NCBI GenBank assembly: GCA_019059635.1
Contig: JAGVRJ010000006.1
Coordinates: 2,232,001 to 2,296,000 of the forward strand
DNA length: 64,000 nucleotides
Direction: 5' to 3'
DNA from: Proales similis
Lineage: Eukaryota; Rotifera; Eurotatoria; Ploima; Proalidae
The notes under the pieces were generated by a model. That model did no database searches. It was not told the origin of the DNA and saw only the letters and a program-made list of their open reading frames with translations. The position numbers were made by a program, and so were the translations under genes. Shown here piece by piece: positions 49,101 to 60,800 of the stretch (within the stretch, counting starts at the first letter, position 1; each line of letters starts with the position of its first letter).

Positions 49101-51184
49101 CGGCATTATGGACTGAATCAGGCGTCTGAAGAGACCTTTTGACTGACGCTTCTCTCTGAGCTTGCGTATTATTGGCCCACTGTAGACTATTTGCTCGCCG
49201 CTACGAACCAGCTGCTCGCCTTGGGTGTAAACCTTGGCCACAGGCTCCAGACTTGGCACCTGGCCTTCGACAATCTCTTCCAACAGCAAGAGGTCAACAA
49301 TCACTGTTGCTCGCGTGTACTTGGTCGAGACCCGTGTGTCGAGTAGCAGCAAACGAGGCTTTCTCATTCCAAACTCGGACTGTCTAAGCACAGTCTCGAA
49401 CTGGTTTATGAACTGCGTTTGCTTTATTTGGGTAAACTCGCTCGGACTTATGTCGAGCTCGAGCTGAATCATGTTACTGTCAAGCTCCTCTTGGGTTCGA
49501 TTTGATCGAGCGTACATACTCGCGTGGACAAACACACTGACCACGTCTTGGCTGAATTCATTCTGATCGTTCCATACTCTCAATACGAAGGTGTACTCGC
49601 CCTCGACCAAGCCCTCGTAGACGACCACGGGCTGTTGGTTGCTACCAACAAACTCTCCGAACGCCGGACTCGAGCCAGTCTTGCTCCATTGCCAGCGCAC
49701 AATGCGTGCTCCGTTGCTTCTGGCCAAGGTCATCGATCCGTTCAATAGACAAACACTCGACGGAAAGTAAATATGCTGATCCTGGCCGGCGTCGGCATAG
49801 AGTGAACCCGTGTGAACCGGCTCTGGTTGCGTCACGGTTGTCGGAGTCGTAGTTGTAACAGTCGGTGATCTAATTGAAGTGCTCGGCAAAGTTGTCGTGG
49901 CGGGACTTGTGATCGGCAGCGTTTCAACTGAAACTCGCTTACTCTCGTTCGATTTTTCGACCGCCATTTTAGACGAGGACAGAAATGTGATCGGAGTTGA
50001 ACTTGGCAGGGCAGTAGGTTGCGTGCTTGTTGAATGCGGCTTCATGAACTCGGGCTCTAATTTGTTCAAAATTTTGCTCCAAAAGCTGCCATCACCAGGA
50101 TCTGCTCCATTCTCTGTCTGAGCCGGAAAACGATCTTGGGCGTTTTTGTTCACATCAAGTTTGGCCTCCAGTTCCCGTTCCTTTTCACGGCGACGACACA
50201 CACAGATTAAAAGGTGTATTCGACCAAGATGAAGCGGAATTCAAACTCACCAGCTCTTGCTCTTCGGCGAACGGTTCAAAAAGCTCAGTGTTGGTGAAGG
50301 GACGGCTGACAGGAATTCTCTCGCATCTGAGCGAGTCTAGGTTGCGCTTGAAGCCAACTCGACACTGGCAAGTGCCGTGTCTAGCGAACTCATTCAATGC
50401 GACGCACTCCTCGTCCAAATGACACTCTTCCAAGTAAAGAGAGCAGCTGGCCGTATTGGGCAGGAATTCGCGACACACTCGACCAATTCGCTGCATGTTG
50501 TATTCACGCGGGCACTCGCAAAAGTATCGATTGCTTTGGCGATCTCTTCGACACACTTCGTTGAGGGGACAGTTCAAGTTTGACGGCGAGCAGGCCACCT
50601 GCTGGCTGGGTTCTGAAAAGCTTTCGATTATCTTCTCCTTTATGTGATTCAGCTCGTCGTTCTCGTTTGTCAGGAAGCGTTCAAGTATTTTCTTTGAATC
50701 TTCTGAAGCAGGCGTGAGAACGTTCGGACGTCCAACGGGCCAGCTGAATTGCCTCGACTCACCTGAGCTTCTTACTTTGATCATGTAATCGTCTGCTTCA
50801 CTCGGCTGTTTGTCCTTATTCATCTCCGGTCGACAGAGCTGATCAGAGACACAGGCGATCAGGTAGCAGTGTTGTGCTTGCTTCAAATAGGCGAAGTTGC
50901 AGTTCACTCGGCCGCAGCAGTCCTCTACGCACTGTTCTAAGCTGGTCGCGTTGCTCAATGTGTACTCGCCCACGCCCTCGGACAGCTTTGTGTTCACACT
51001 GGCCACGTCCGAGTTGAGTTGTTCGAGACGCCACTTGCCTTCGCAAATCTCTTCTGTTCACGTTTCATAGACAGGCAAAGGTGAGAGAGCTGAATTTCTG
51101 TTTGAAGAAAAATAGACGCATACCGCATTGAGCCGAACTGACGAGAAGAGCAAGCAGCAAGAGCCAGTTGAAATGCATTTTCAT
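46131..51184 (-). CDS. KIAA0319L: KIAA0319/KIAA0319L-type receptor (MANSC, PKD, single-pass membrane)
   Basis: Six exons: 51124-51184, 50251-51053, 48857-50180, 46592-46838, 46384-46532 and 46131-46321. They give 924 residues. Order: signal peptide (FNWLLLLALLVSSAQC); an eight-cysteine MANSC/MANEC domain (residues about 25-90, with ATSLEQCVEDCCGRVNCNFA); Cys-rich EGF-like pieces (about 135-240); a Thr/Ser mucin-like stretch; one PKD domain (YADAGQDQHIYFP to EGEYTFVLRVWN); a juxtamembrane domain ending in NCSNQGVCDPYTHKCICNKYWM; then the membrane helix (MAILLGVFITFVASLLIRY). The splice join makes NNCEWNIPV, exactly where human has SNCEW. Human KIAA0319L (AAVR) is the AAV receptor and KIAA0319 is dyslexia-linked. 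Human proteins carry several PKD repeats; here I see only one. The 2,018-nt intron 46839-48856 contains another gene. Confidence 0.92.
47013..48725 (+). CDS. COLGALT1: Procollagen galactosyltransferase, intronless and nested
   Basis: Single exon, 570 residues, lying entirely inside a KIAA0319-type intron on the opposite strand. Signal peptide (SAFLFCFFLLLHQSWPA), then two glycosyltransferase domains. The first has LLVAVRISNHQHSLPMFL and an acidic metal motif near YIEADQM. The second, of GT25 type, has KVFVINLERRADRRKRIEQ and the EDDAR motif. COLGALT1/2 add galactose to hydroxylysine of collagens in the ER lumen. The C-terminus IKIEL resembles a KDEL-like retrieval signal (human COLGALT1 ends RDEL). 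Absence of introns suggests a retrocopy that became the working gene, or a lineage where introns were lost. Confidence 0.92.
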   Translation: MAASPRSAFLFCFFLLLHQSWPATTLRVKYEPVKLEGGNVQIGPPEPDLVKLLVAVRISNHQHSLPMFLASIEQQSLNGGKFHLWTGVDSSSDQSRDIYEEWAQNAAHLFESMHFEEETSVERSDELNSAFFASGLMIRAYEFAVKLKFDAIFYIEADQMLLNHKSLDLMISKAKTIAAPMLRSLSGHQSNFDSKQMFDVIYEQQSLGCFPADHLGPPVLIDLSDRRASKFDSIAGADWLTRNARLGGIRTFICNRQFFGYIPRAEVGAQLRIESFRHLQLEHLLNGPNKSYNEPLMESALLKRKPITARTDLNIEKVFVINLERRADRRKRIEQSLDVLGVAYQLVRAVDNRELTQEYIDSLGVRAVPGYKDPYSDRSMNYGEIACFLSHYFIWKEMVENGISRAVILEDDARFSYLFGPILKQLTTQLDAVESEWDLLYLGRKIMRPQHESWHSNIKPVHSHAIKRPSYSHWTVAYAITQEGARKLLDAQPLSKMVPVDEYLPIMMNQQPKNDWNLFYPNRNLNAFAIEPPIITPTHYTGEPNYISDTEYTPELSTTSASRQAIKIEL

Positions 51185-52404
51185 TTTTGTCTCTAGATTA
51201 ACGACGTTTTAAGATTATTGAAGATCATTGACTATCGACGATGAGCAGAACAGTCGGCGAGCTTCAAGTCTGCTGGCTGGGATAAAATACCGTCAGTCGG
51301 CCTAGACTTCCGCTAGAACGGCGGCCGTCCGATTATTACTTGAACGCATGCAAATAGCATCGCGAAATTTATTCCAGCATAAATAATTGCGGATGACGAC
51401 GATGAGGGCGAATAGAAAATGAGAATCGAAAATAGAAGAAAACGAAGAAGCTTTCGGTTCTAATGTTGCTTAACAAATAAACACATGGGATGCGCGCGAT
51501 CAGCGTATTGTAATTGAATTACAAATTATGAATTTGTGTCCGAGCTGAAGAGTAGTTTCGGCCGCTCTCTAATCGCTCTGGCCGCTGCACTTTGGCCAAA
51601 TCAATATTCAGTGTGTCAGAGGCAGAAATCTACCACTGGGGACACGTCAAGGGTCACCCAATTAACTTGCAGAAACACAGAATGTGTCAGTTTCAATTTT
51701 ACTAAATCACAGGTGCGCGCCTCGGCGGTCTTTGCCCCGAGGCGCATGCATCTGGTCACCGGCGACAGCATTAGCCACCTGACGAACTGCACTAAACCTG
51801 CAGATTATATCCGCCACTTTTCAAGCCTTTTTTCTTCTTGTTCTTTCTTTCTCAATTTAAACAGCTGTCAAATACAGCCGATCGTCTCCAAACACGTCAT
51901 TCGTTCTAAATCGGTCGATTAAGCGCCCACGTATAGAAATATGGGAGACGCAGGCTTGGAAGGGTGGGGCAGGACGAAAGTCAACCAAAGAGACAGAGAG
52001 AGTGATTCTGGCACCTTTCTGGCTTGATTGGCCTTTTTACAGGACATTCAGTTCTCTTTTACATTCTGTTTCGACTGTTCAGATCAAGAGCGAGGAGAAA
52101 TTTGAAAAGTCTCAAGGTCAGCCGTGTGAGAAAATAGACATGTGTTCGGGTCAGATGAGGCGAACTGTTCTTTGTTTAGTCAAGATAAAGTTTAAGACGC
52201 AATAAAGTTGTTGACAAATAAAATCAAACCGACCAGCTTGTTCATTTCTTCGCTTGGAAAGCTTAACGCCGATAATAACGATATGAATGAATGCAATCGC
52301 GAATGAAAAATGAATAAATATTTACAAAAACAATTAAGTTGCTTTCACTTAAGGTTTTCATTTCTTGTGAAGAGCAGAACATTTTCTTGTGTAAGTCAGT
52401 GAAA
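51185..52404. promoter_or_regulatory. Divergent spacer between the KIAA0319-type gene and the LRR-like genes
   Basis: 1.2 kb between two divergent starts. It contains unsupported short frames (for example 51536-51922) without splice partners or family resemblance. Probably promoters for both directions. Confidence 0.45.
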
Positions 52405-53838
52405 ATGCTCAAGAGATTGATTTGCTTGCTTGCTGTTGTTTCTTTCAACATTGCCGCATCGTTCGAGCTGGATGGCTCAAGTTCGACTCGAGTAATAACA
52501 TCAACCACTCGGCGTACTACGACGACCACCAAACCGTTCGGATGCTTCGACCTGTGCACTTGCACCAGTGAATGGGTTCGCTGCGAAGGCTTCAGCGACT
52601 TTCGTCAACTCAACTTCCATAAAGACCCGCAGCCACACTTTTTCAAAACGGTCACTCTGATTCCGGCGCAGCCACTTGAGCTCCACGACGACTCGCTCAA
52701 CCTTTCTGGTCTCAAAGTTCAATCTTTTTCATCGACGATCGAAATCAGCAAAGTGAAAGCGTTCAACATTCCTCTTGATCCGTTCAAATTTCTCACATTC
52801 AGTGGTATCCAATCTTTTGTGCTCAAAGTAACCGACTCGGACATGGTGTTCAAGTACCAGAACAAGCCGCTGAACAACTTCTGTGAATATTCGAGAATAG
52901 CCGACATACCGGACACGAAGATGTTTGACGTTCCGAACCATATAACGCTGAGCTCGTCCAGATTTCCTGAAACTATCTGTCCACTCTTGTTCAAGAACAT
53001 GAAAGCCAATCGCTTCGACGTGATCGGCGCCCAGCAATTCGAGCTCACTCGAATGAGCGAGAACTTGATCAACTCAGGTGTCGAACTAAACTCGTCGATT
53101 AAGTACGCCTCGTGGGAAGCGGCCGCTTTCGACTCGGCGCCGATCAGCTCCAGAAATCTGCTCCATCCAAAAGTGTTCAAAACGGCGAATGGATTCACAT
53201 TCCGCAACGTCCGGCTCGATTCGTTCGAAGCCAACGTGTTCGCCAGCTTCAGAAATTTGAAGGAACTTCGACTCGAGCTGAGCAATTGGCCCGAGTTCGT
53301 CAATCACGAGCTCAAATGGCTGCGCGATTTAAACTCCGATGTCAAAATTGACTTGAACAAGCCGAATGATTTCAATCAATTCAAACAGCGCTTCAAGCTG
53401 TTCATAGACGCAGAGAAATACGGATCCGGAGACTACAACTTTCCTGACGAGCATCTGTGTCACTTTAGGCACATGCCTCACGACCAGCTCGTGTTGCCGA
53501 TCCTGAACGCTAAAAACACAACTCGCTGCAGCTGCACCATTGTCTGGCTCATGAGATATGCTCGTAGCTATGGCTCTACGGACCACGACCTAACACGTTC
53601 ATTTGGCTACGAATGTACTAAAGATGCCCAATTCGATACGCTCATTGAGCAGTGTGATCTGGACACTCGGCTGAGACAATGTGACATGATAACCGAAATG
53701 AGCCGAACAAGTGTACCAAGCAGCTCTTCAACGCACGTGTCAACTTCAACAGAGGCGAACTCCTCCACAAAATTCGCATCTTCATTTTTCTTTGTCCTTG
53801 CCCTAACCGCTCTGCACAGCTTTCACACTGCCGAATAG
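52405..53838 (+). CDS. LRR-like secreted surface protein 1, probably GPI-anchored
   Basis: Single exon, 477 residues from ATG 52405. Signal peptide (LKRLICLLAVVSFNIAA), a Thr-rich linker, then an LRRNT-like cap (CFDLCTCTSEWVRCEGF), irregular leucine-rich segments (LNLSGLKVQSF, NVRLDSFEANVFASFRNLKEL) and an LRRCT-like end (RCSCTIVWLMRYARSYG with later paired cysteines). A Ser/Thr-rich stretch then leads to a short C-terminal hydrophobic tail without a cytoplasmic part, as in GPI-anchored proteins. The next gene encodes a paralogue of the same layout with a true membrane helix. Family unknown; ligand or adhesion functions are a guess. Confidence 0.8.
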   Translation: MLKRLICLLAVVSFNIAASFELDGSSSTRVITSTTRRTTTTTKPFGCFDLCTCTSEWVRCEGFSDFRQLNFHKDPQPHFFKTVTLIPAQPLELHDDSLNLSGLKVQSFSSTIEISKVKAFNIPLDPFKFLTFSGIQSFVLKVTDSDMVFKYQNKPLNNFCEYSRIADIPDTKMFDVPNHITLSSSRFPETICPLLFKNMKANRFDVIGAQQFELTRMSENLINSGVELNSSIKYASWEAAAFDSAPISSRNLLHPKVFKTANGFTFRNVRLDSFEANVFASFRNLKELRLELSNWPEFVNHELKWLRDLNSDVKIDLNKPNDFNQFKQRFKLFIDAEKYGSGDYNFPDEHLCHFRHMPHDQLVLPILNAKNTTRCSCTIVWLMRYARSYGSTDHDLTRSFGYECTKDAQFDTLIEQCDLDTRLRQCDMITEMSRTSVPSSSSTHVSTSTEANSSTKFASSFFFVLALTALHSFHTAE

Positions 53839-54459
53839 CGCCCGTTCGCTTTGAGACTCAATTCTATTTTTAATTGAATAAAACAACCCAACTCAAAGTC
53901 ATAGACAAGAGTTGCTGGTTTTAAAGATTGAATTACCTGGCATTTTAACCCGAATCCTACGCCACTTGTGCGTCTCGTGATATTTCAGAATGGATTTGGG
54001 GCTGCTAGATTTCTTTTTCAGATTGAGTTTCGATTTGAATTTTAGGGAAACAAATTCGTTGGTCGGCTACTTATGCTTGCAAAGCGAACTAAATCGGACT
54101 TGGACAGACTGTGTACGCAGTTCGTCATCGTCATAACGGCCCCTCTCTCTCTCTCTATGCCTTTTGTTTCCTTCTCGTATTACACGATTAAATAAAAATG
54201 TTAAATAATTATTTTCTCCCCCTTTGTCTGTCTCTCTCTCTCTCTCTCTCTGTCAGTTCTATTCCTCTTATCGCATCGCTAATCAAACCAGAAAGCGCTA
54301 TTGGTTCAAAAGCGAAATATAAAAGCTCTAAAAACGAATTAAGCCAACGATGATGAGCGGGTACTTGGTGGATTTCTCTTCACTTTTGCTTGTGTTTGTT
54401 TTGTTTCTATTTCTAAACGAAAGTTTCTTTTTTGTTCTTTGCAAAAAAAAGGAGAGAAA
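53839..54459. other. Spacer between the two LRR-like paralogues
   Basis: About 620 nt with AATAAA near 53877 and CT microsatellites at about 54140-54160 and 54228-54252. No coding signal. Confidence 0.5.
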
Positions 54460-56121
54460 ATGCGCCAGTCTGTTCTCGCGATATTGCTGGTTATAGACGC
54501 GTTGATTCTTGCGCCGATTCTGGCCGGCCCTGTAAACAAAAGCGAGCAAGTGCCTGGAAATGAGACTCAGCCGACTCAGCGAGCAGAGAAATGGATGCAA
54601 ATGAAAACAACCACGCCGCCGTTGGACGTGTGTCCTTACGGGCCTCAGTGTGAATGCGACTGGAAAACGTTGAGATGCGAGAATTTCGATCGATTCGAAG
54701 AGCTCAACTTTCAGCTGCCCAGTGACCATCCCTATTACAACAAAATGGTTTTCAATCGAGTGGTCATAAAACCCAAAGTGATGAACATCCTCAAGGAGGA
54801 CAATCTCGACCTCACTGGCCTGTCTGTTGATTGGCTCTGTACGATTGAGCTGCATCACATAAGAAAATTCTATTTGCAAGCGAACCCACTTCGGTCACTG
54901 CGAATAGTCTCTTCACAGCCACGGTTCGGTCTGATGTTGTTTCTGGTCAATTCAACGCTCTCGTTCGAGTATCAAGGCCAACCGATCGAGTCCCTGTGCA
55001 ATCGACCAGATCAGCTGCCCAACATTACGACGCCATTGCTTGGATCAGGCAACTACCTGATATTAAGCCACGTGAGCATTCCGCAGCCAATTTGTCCTCT
55101 CCTATTTCGTAACGTGAGAATCACCGAAATTCGTGTCGAGAATCCTCTTCCGGCTGATTCTTTTCAATTTTCAACTTCGCTCGAGTTCAAGCGTGAGGCC
55201 AAGCCAGACGACGAGAAACACAGCGCTCTTGGCGCCCGAATAAAGAATCTCGTGATCAAGTCGGCCAAAGTGGACTGGCTCGACGCGGAGAAAACTCTTA
55301 ACCGGGACATATTCAGCGTCACTGAGACCATTTCGTTGCTGAACTGTGAAATAGGCGGCATCGAGGCGAACACTTTCAGCTTTTTTGGCCATCTGAAGAA
55401 ACTTTACCTGGCGCCGAAAAATCTCGGCGAACTGGTCAAGAGCAGCGACATGGCCTGGCTCCATCAAATCAACAAAGACGTAAAGCCCGTTAATTTGAGC
55501 TCAACCAAAAGCTTCAAGGGCCGAGTGCAGCTATTCATCGACGCTCGAGCTTCTTCCTACTCGTTTCCTAATGAGCATTTTTCAAAGTTCGCGCAACTGC
55601 CTTTCGAACGGCTGGTGTTCCCTTACCTTTGGGTTGTGCAAAACTCCGCGTGCAGTTGTCTGGTCAAATGGCTGCTCAGATACTCAGCTCTGTACAATGA
55701 CTATGATTTCAAGGTCTCGTCAGGGTCGCGATGTTCGTACACAAACGAAAACTGCGAGCAAATCAGAGACGCAATGATGCAGTCTCACCCAGTCGACTTG
55801 AAAGCAATAAGTCTGTTTGAGCGTTTGGCCACGTCGACCAGAGGAAAGATGGGCGTTCTGGCAGCTGGAGTATCCGTCCTTCTAGCACTGACGGCGGTTA
55901 TTGCCTTTTTTGTCTACAGGAACTCGCGCAAGACTAGCACTAGTCCACAAGTGCGATACTCACCGGCACGAGCTGAGCATCTGCGGCTGAGTGACCCAGA
56001 CCTGCGCTCCCCTGTCAATCAAAGTCCTCGGGTTAGCGTGAAAACGACCAAAATCACTTCGAGAGTTACTTCGCCTTCCAAGCGAGCTAATACCAAAGTT
56101 AGATCGCAGGCAAGCGATTAA
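54460..56121 (+). CDS. LRR-like type I membrane protein 2 (paralogue of the upstream gene)
   Basis: Single exon, 553 residues from ATG 54460. It shares the layout of its upstream neighbour: signal peptide, LRRNT-like cap (CPYGPQCECDWKTLRCENF), NLDLTGLSVDWL, ICPLLFRNVRITEI, IGGIEANTFSFFGHLKKLYL and an LRRCT-like CSCLVKWLLRYSALYNDYDF. Unlike it, a single membrane helix follows (MGVLAAGVSVLLALTAVIAF), plus about 70 basic, Ser/Thr-rich cytoplasmic residues. Both genes are intronless in an intron-rich region, so they probably arose by tandem duplication of one intronless ancestor. Sequence identity is modest, so the duplication is old. No named family recognised. Confidence 0.8.
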   Translation: MRQSVLAILLVIDALILAPILAGPVNKSEQVPGNETQPTQRAEKWMQMKTTTPPLDVCPYGPQCECDWKTLRCENFDRFEELNFQLPSDHPYYNKMVFNRVVIKPKVMNILKEDNLDLTGLSVDWLCTIELHHIRKFYLQANPLRSLRIVSSQPRFGLMLFLVNSTLSFEYQGQPIESLCNRPDQLPNITTPLLGSGNYLILSHVSIPQPICPLLFRNVRITEIRVENPLPADSFQFSTSLEFKREAKPDDEKHSALGARIKNLVIKSAKVDWLDAEKTLNRDIFSVTETISLLNCEIGGIEANTFSFFGHLKKLYLAPKNLGELVKSSDMAWLHQINKDVKPVNLSSTKSFKGRVQLFIDARASSYSFPNEHFSKFAQLPFERLVFPYLWVVQNSACSCLVKWLLRYSALYNDYDFKVSSGSRCSYTNENCEQIRDAMMQSHPVDLKAISLFERLATSTRGKMGVLAAGVSVLLALTAVIAFFVYRNSRKTSTSPQVRYSPARAEHLRLSDPDLRSPVNQSPRVSVKTTKITSRVTSPSKRANTKVRSQASD

Positions 56122-57380
<1,259 letters not shown>

Positions 57381-57856
57381 TTCTGCATTTTTAATATATT
57401 TAACTTCTATGGGGCTGAAATACGTCGCCTCTCCTTGTCCGCAGCATCATTTGCAATGCTCGCCTCTCGAACGCGCTCTCCTCTTCTTGTTAGATCGCAT
57501 TTCTAATTTGTTTCTATTTTCTGCTAAATTAACCGTTTGCCGCTCAATGATCTAATAAACCAGTTTTGTTTTTACATTTTGCATTAGTGCGTCGAAATTC
57601 TCGCTTACTTGAGGCGGTGCTCTGCTCCAAGCTTAACAAATTTTTTAATCGTTCATTCTCGGTTTCTTATCTTGGACTTTTTCAAAAAGCACGAGCAGCG
57701 TTATGGCGTCACATGTGAGTCGCTGACAGTTTTTATCTCTCAGCTGCCGCTTGTACCAGCTCAGGCCAATGTTCTTACATCAGTGCTTTTTTAGACGCGT
57801 ACACACCAACAAATAATAAACCATTAAACTCAATCGGTTTAGACAAGAGCCACGAG
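57381..57856. other. Spacer between PCGF3/5 and spinster
   Basis: 476 nt. AATAAA-like signal near 57553. A 61-codon frame at 57609-57794 has no support. Confidence 0.5.
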
Positions 57857-60800
57857 ATGGGCAATGTACTACGAGGATATGCGCAAGTGTTTCGCACGGC
57901 CAGTCCCTATTCGCTCTACGTTCTTTTCGTATTGCTTGTTGTTTACATGCTCAATCAGTTGGACAGATTCGCGCTCTCGATTGTGAACGTGGAAATCGCC
58001 CAAGAGCTGGAGTATGGCGAACAGTCTTGTTTGAAGCTGAAAAACGTCACCAAAGAGGAAGGAGAGGCATGCATTGGCAAAGACCAAGTCAAGTGAGTAG
58101 AGTCCGAGTCCAATAATTTGAGACAAGTTTTTTGAGCGCAAATGCTTTTAAGATGTGACGAGCTCGTTTCCAATTCAACCGGAGAGCGAATATGCAAATA
58201 CGACTACAACGGCCAAGGGATCGAGTACCAAGTAGGAGCCGTTCACCCTCTCGGCCTTTATTTCAACATTCTCTAGTTTGTGTCTCGACTTCTAGATTCT
58301 TGCCGGACCAGCATTTATTCTCATCTACACATTCACTGGGATCATACTGTCGCTGTTTGCGGACAAATTTCAAAACAATCGAGTTCTCATCCTGACCGGC
58401 TGTCTGCTCATCTGGTCGTTGATGACCGTTCTCTCTGGCTTGGTAAACTCGTACTGGCAGCTGGCCTTGTTCAGGTTCGGCCTGGGCATTGGCGAGGCTG
58501 GCTGTGGTCCTCTGGCCACCGGCATTATCGCCGACTATTTTAGCGTTGAGCTGAGAGGCTCTGCTCTCGGCATTTACAATTGGGGCATTTACACGGGCTA
58601 TTCGTTGGCATTCGCCATCGGAAACCAAATTCTCAAATACTTGGCAAGTGCACATTTCTGCCCGCTAGTTGGTGCGATTCAATCTCATTTCAACAGAGCT
58701 GGCGATGGGTTTTCTTCATCAGTGGAATGCCGGGCGCACTTGTGGCTGCTTTGCTTTTCTTCACCGTCAAACAGCCGTTAAAAGACATCAACGGCTCATT
58801 GAGCAACCCGGACAGCAGACCAAGCTTGGCAAGCCAGAGCAATTTTGGTAAGAAACCCCCGGTGCTCTCTTATTTCTGATGTTCGATTCGACTTGAAAAC
58901 TACCAGCCAAGCTAAAGAGCGCAGTTCGTCAATTTCTCAAGCCAACTCTTTTACTCTTGTGTCTGGCCGGCTCCATAAGAAACGCCGGTAAGTGATTTGA
59001 ACTGAGGCTGATTGGCGGCTCTTTCAACACACACATTCAAGCCGGCTACGTTTGGGGCTACAACAACAACAACTACTACAAACTGCTGCAGCAGACTCCT
59101 GACCAGATCTCTTCGTATTTGGGCGTGATTCCGCTTGTCTTTGGCATAATTGGATCGTTTGTGGGCGGATTCGTCAGCGACAGAGTGGCCAAGAACGGTG
59201 AGCGAACCACTCAGCGAACAGTGTCTAAGTATTGGCTCATTTGCTTTTCCAGCCCAGCCATGGACGCGCATCTGGGTGCTTGTTGCCAGCCAAGTAAGCC
59301 TCTCCATCCTCTCTTTCTGAGGCAATATTTGAAATTTTTCTCATCCCCAGATGATCGCAGCTCCGTTCGCCGCGGGTTAGTTGTGCCCAATTGCCGGCCA
59401 AATTTAAATAATCGGTCTCTACTTATCAAAGGGGTGCTCTTCTTCGACCCGCCCGTCTCCTACTACTTTCTAATTCCTACATACATATTCGGTAAGTGGC
59501 ATGCTTTTGGCATTTTATTTTTTATTCTATTCACTTCGGGAAGAAGTTCGATCTGGCATTCATTACTGTTTAATTTGCATGGTCATGTTCATATGAAGAG
59601 TGAGTATTTGACGATATGTGAACAAGGCGATCTAAATCGAAACTGACAATGTGCAAACAGAGCGGTTAAAATTATTAGGCAGTCAAGCAGATTGGCTTTT
59701 TCAGGCATGTGTGGGCCGATTTCGAGCGATGATTGTGAGCGTGCGTCGAGTGGAGAGGCGATTTTTCTCAAAAATCGCAAAATATGTCAATCTGCATTTT
59801 GGTCGCCGATTTTGACTTGTTCAACTCGTGTGTTTCAAATTCTTCAAAGTTGCTCGTATCACCATCATGAGCGAGGCGCGGTCTAAACGGAGGCTCCAGA
59901 CGACGCTCGTAAACGTCCTTCCAGTCTTCGATCGATAGGAACCAGCGATGGTTCTTTATTTCCTGAATGCCTTTAAGGATGCGTTCGATGAATCGTCGGT
60001 GGCCGTTTCGGTTCTCGGCGCTCTCCACCCGTTTGGACTCGGCCGATTTCAAAGGCACTTGGGAGCTTGTTTCGTTGTCTTGGGTCAAAAATGTGAGGCC
60101 ATTTGAATCGATGCTGGACATTGAGGCGCGACTTGGCAAACTCAATTCACCGTTGCCGCTTCCCAGTCTATAGCGAGGATCGGTTTTGAGCAGTCGTTTT
60201 ATTATGTCTCTACAGGCCGAGTCAAAGTATCGAGGCCATTCGATCCTGCCCGCGATTATCTTGTCGCACAGTCTGTAGCGGTTCTCGTCGTAAAACGGAG
60301 GCTCGCCGGCCAACAGCTCGTAAATCAATATGCCCATCGACCACCAGTCGCACATGTAGTCGTGGCCTTGGTTCTTGATTATCTCCGGCGCCATGTACTC
60401 AGGCGTGCCACAGGCAGTGTAGGTTTTGTCGTTGAGCTTTTTGGCAAAGCCAAAGTCGGTCAGTTTCACGTGGCCGTCCGCATCAAGCAGAATGTTCTCC
60501 GGCTTGAGATCACGATAGATTATCTGGTGGCTGTGAAGGTACTCTAGAGCGCAGACGACCTCCGACGCGTAGAACACGGCCTCGCGCGTCTCGAAGCGTT
60601 TGCGCTGCCGCAATATTCTGAACAGCTCGCCGCCCGGTATGTAGTCCATGAGCATGAATAGATGTCTCGACGAATGATGAGTCCAGTAGAGTTTCACGAT
60701 GAACGGATTGTCCAACAGAGCCAACAGGTTTCGCTCGTTCTGAACGTGGCACACTTGCTTCGACTCGACAATCTGGACAATGCTCATCACCTTGAGCGCG

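Noticed and set aside
51536-51922. 128-codon plus-strand frame upstream of the LRR-like genes
   Set aside because: It lacks a plausible start context and family similarity and lies in the divergent promoter region.
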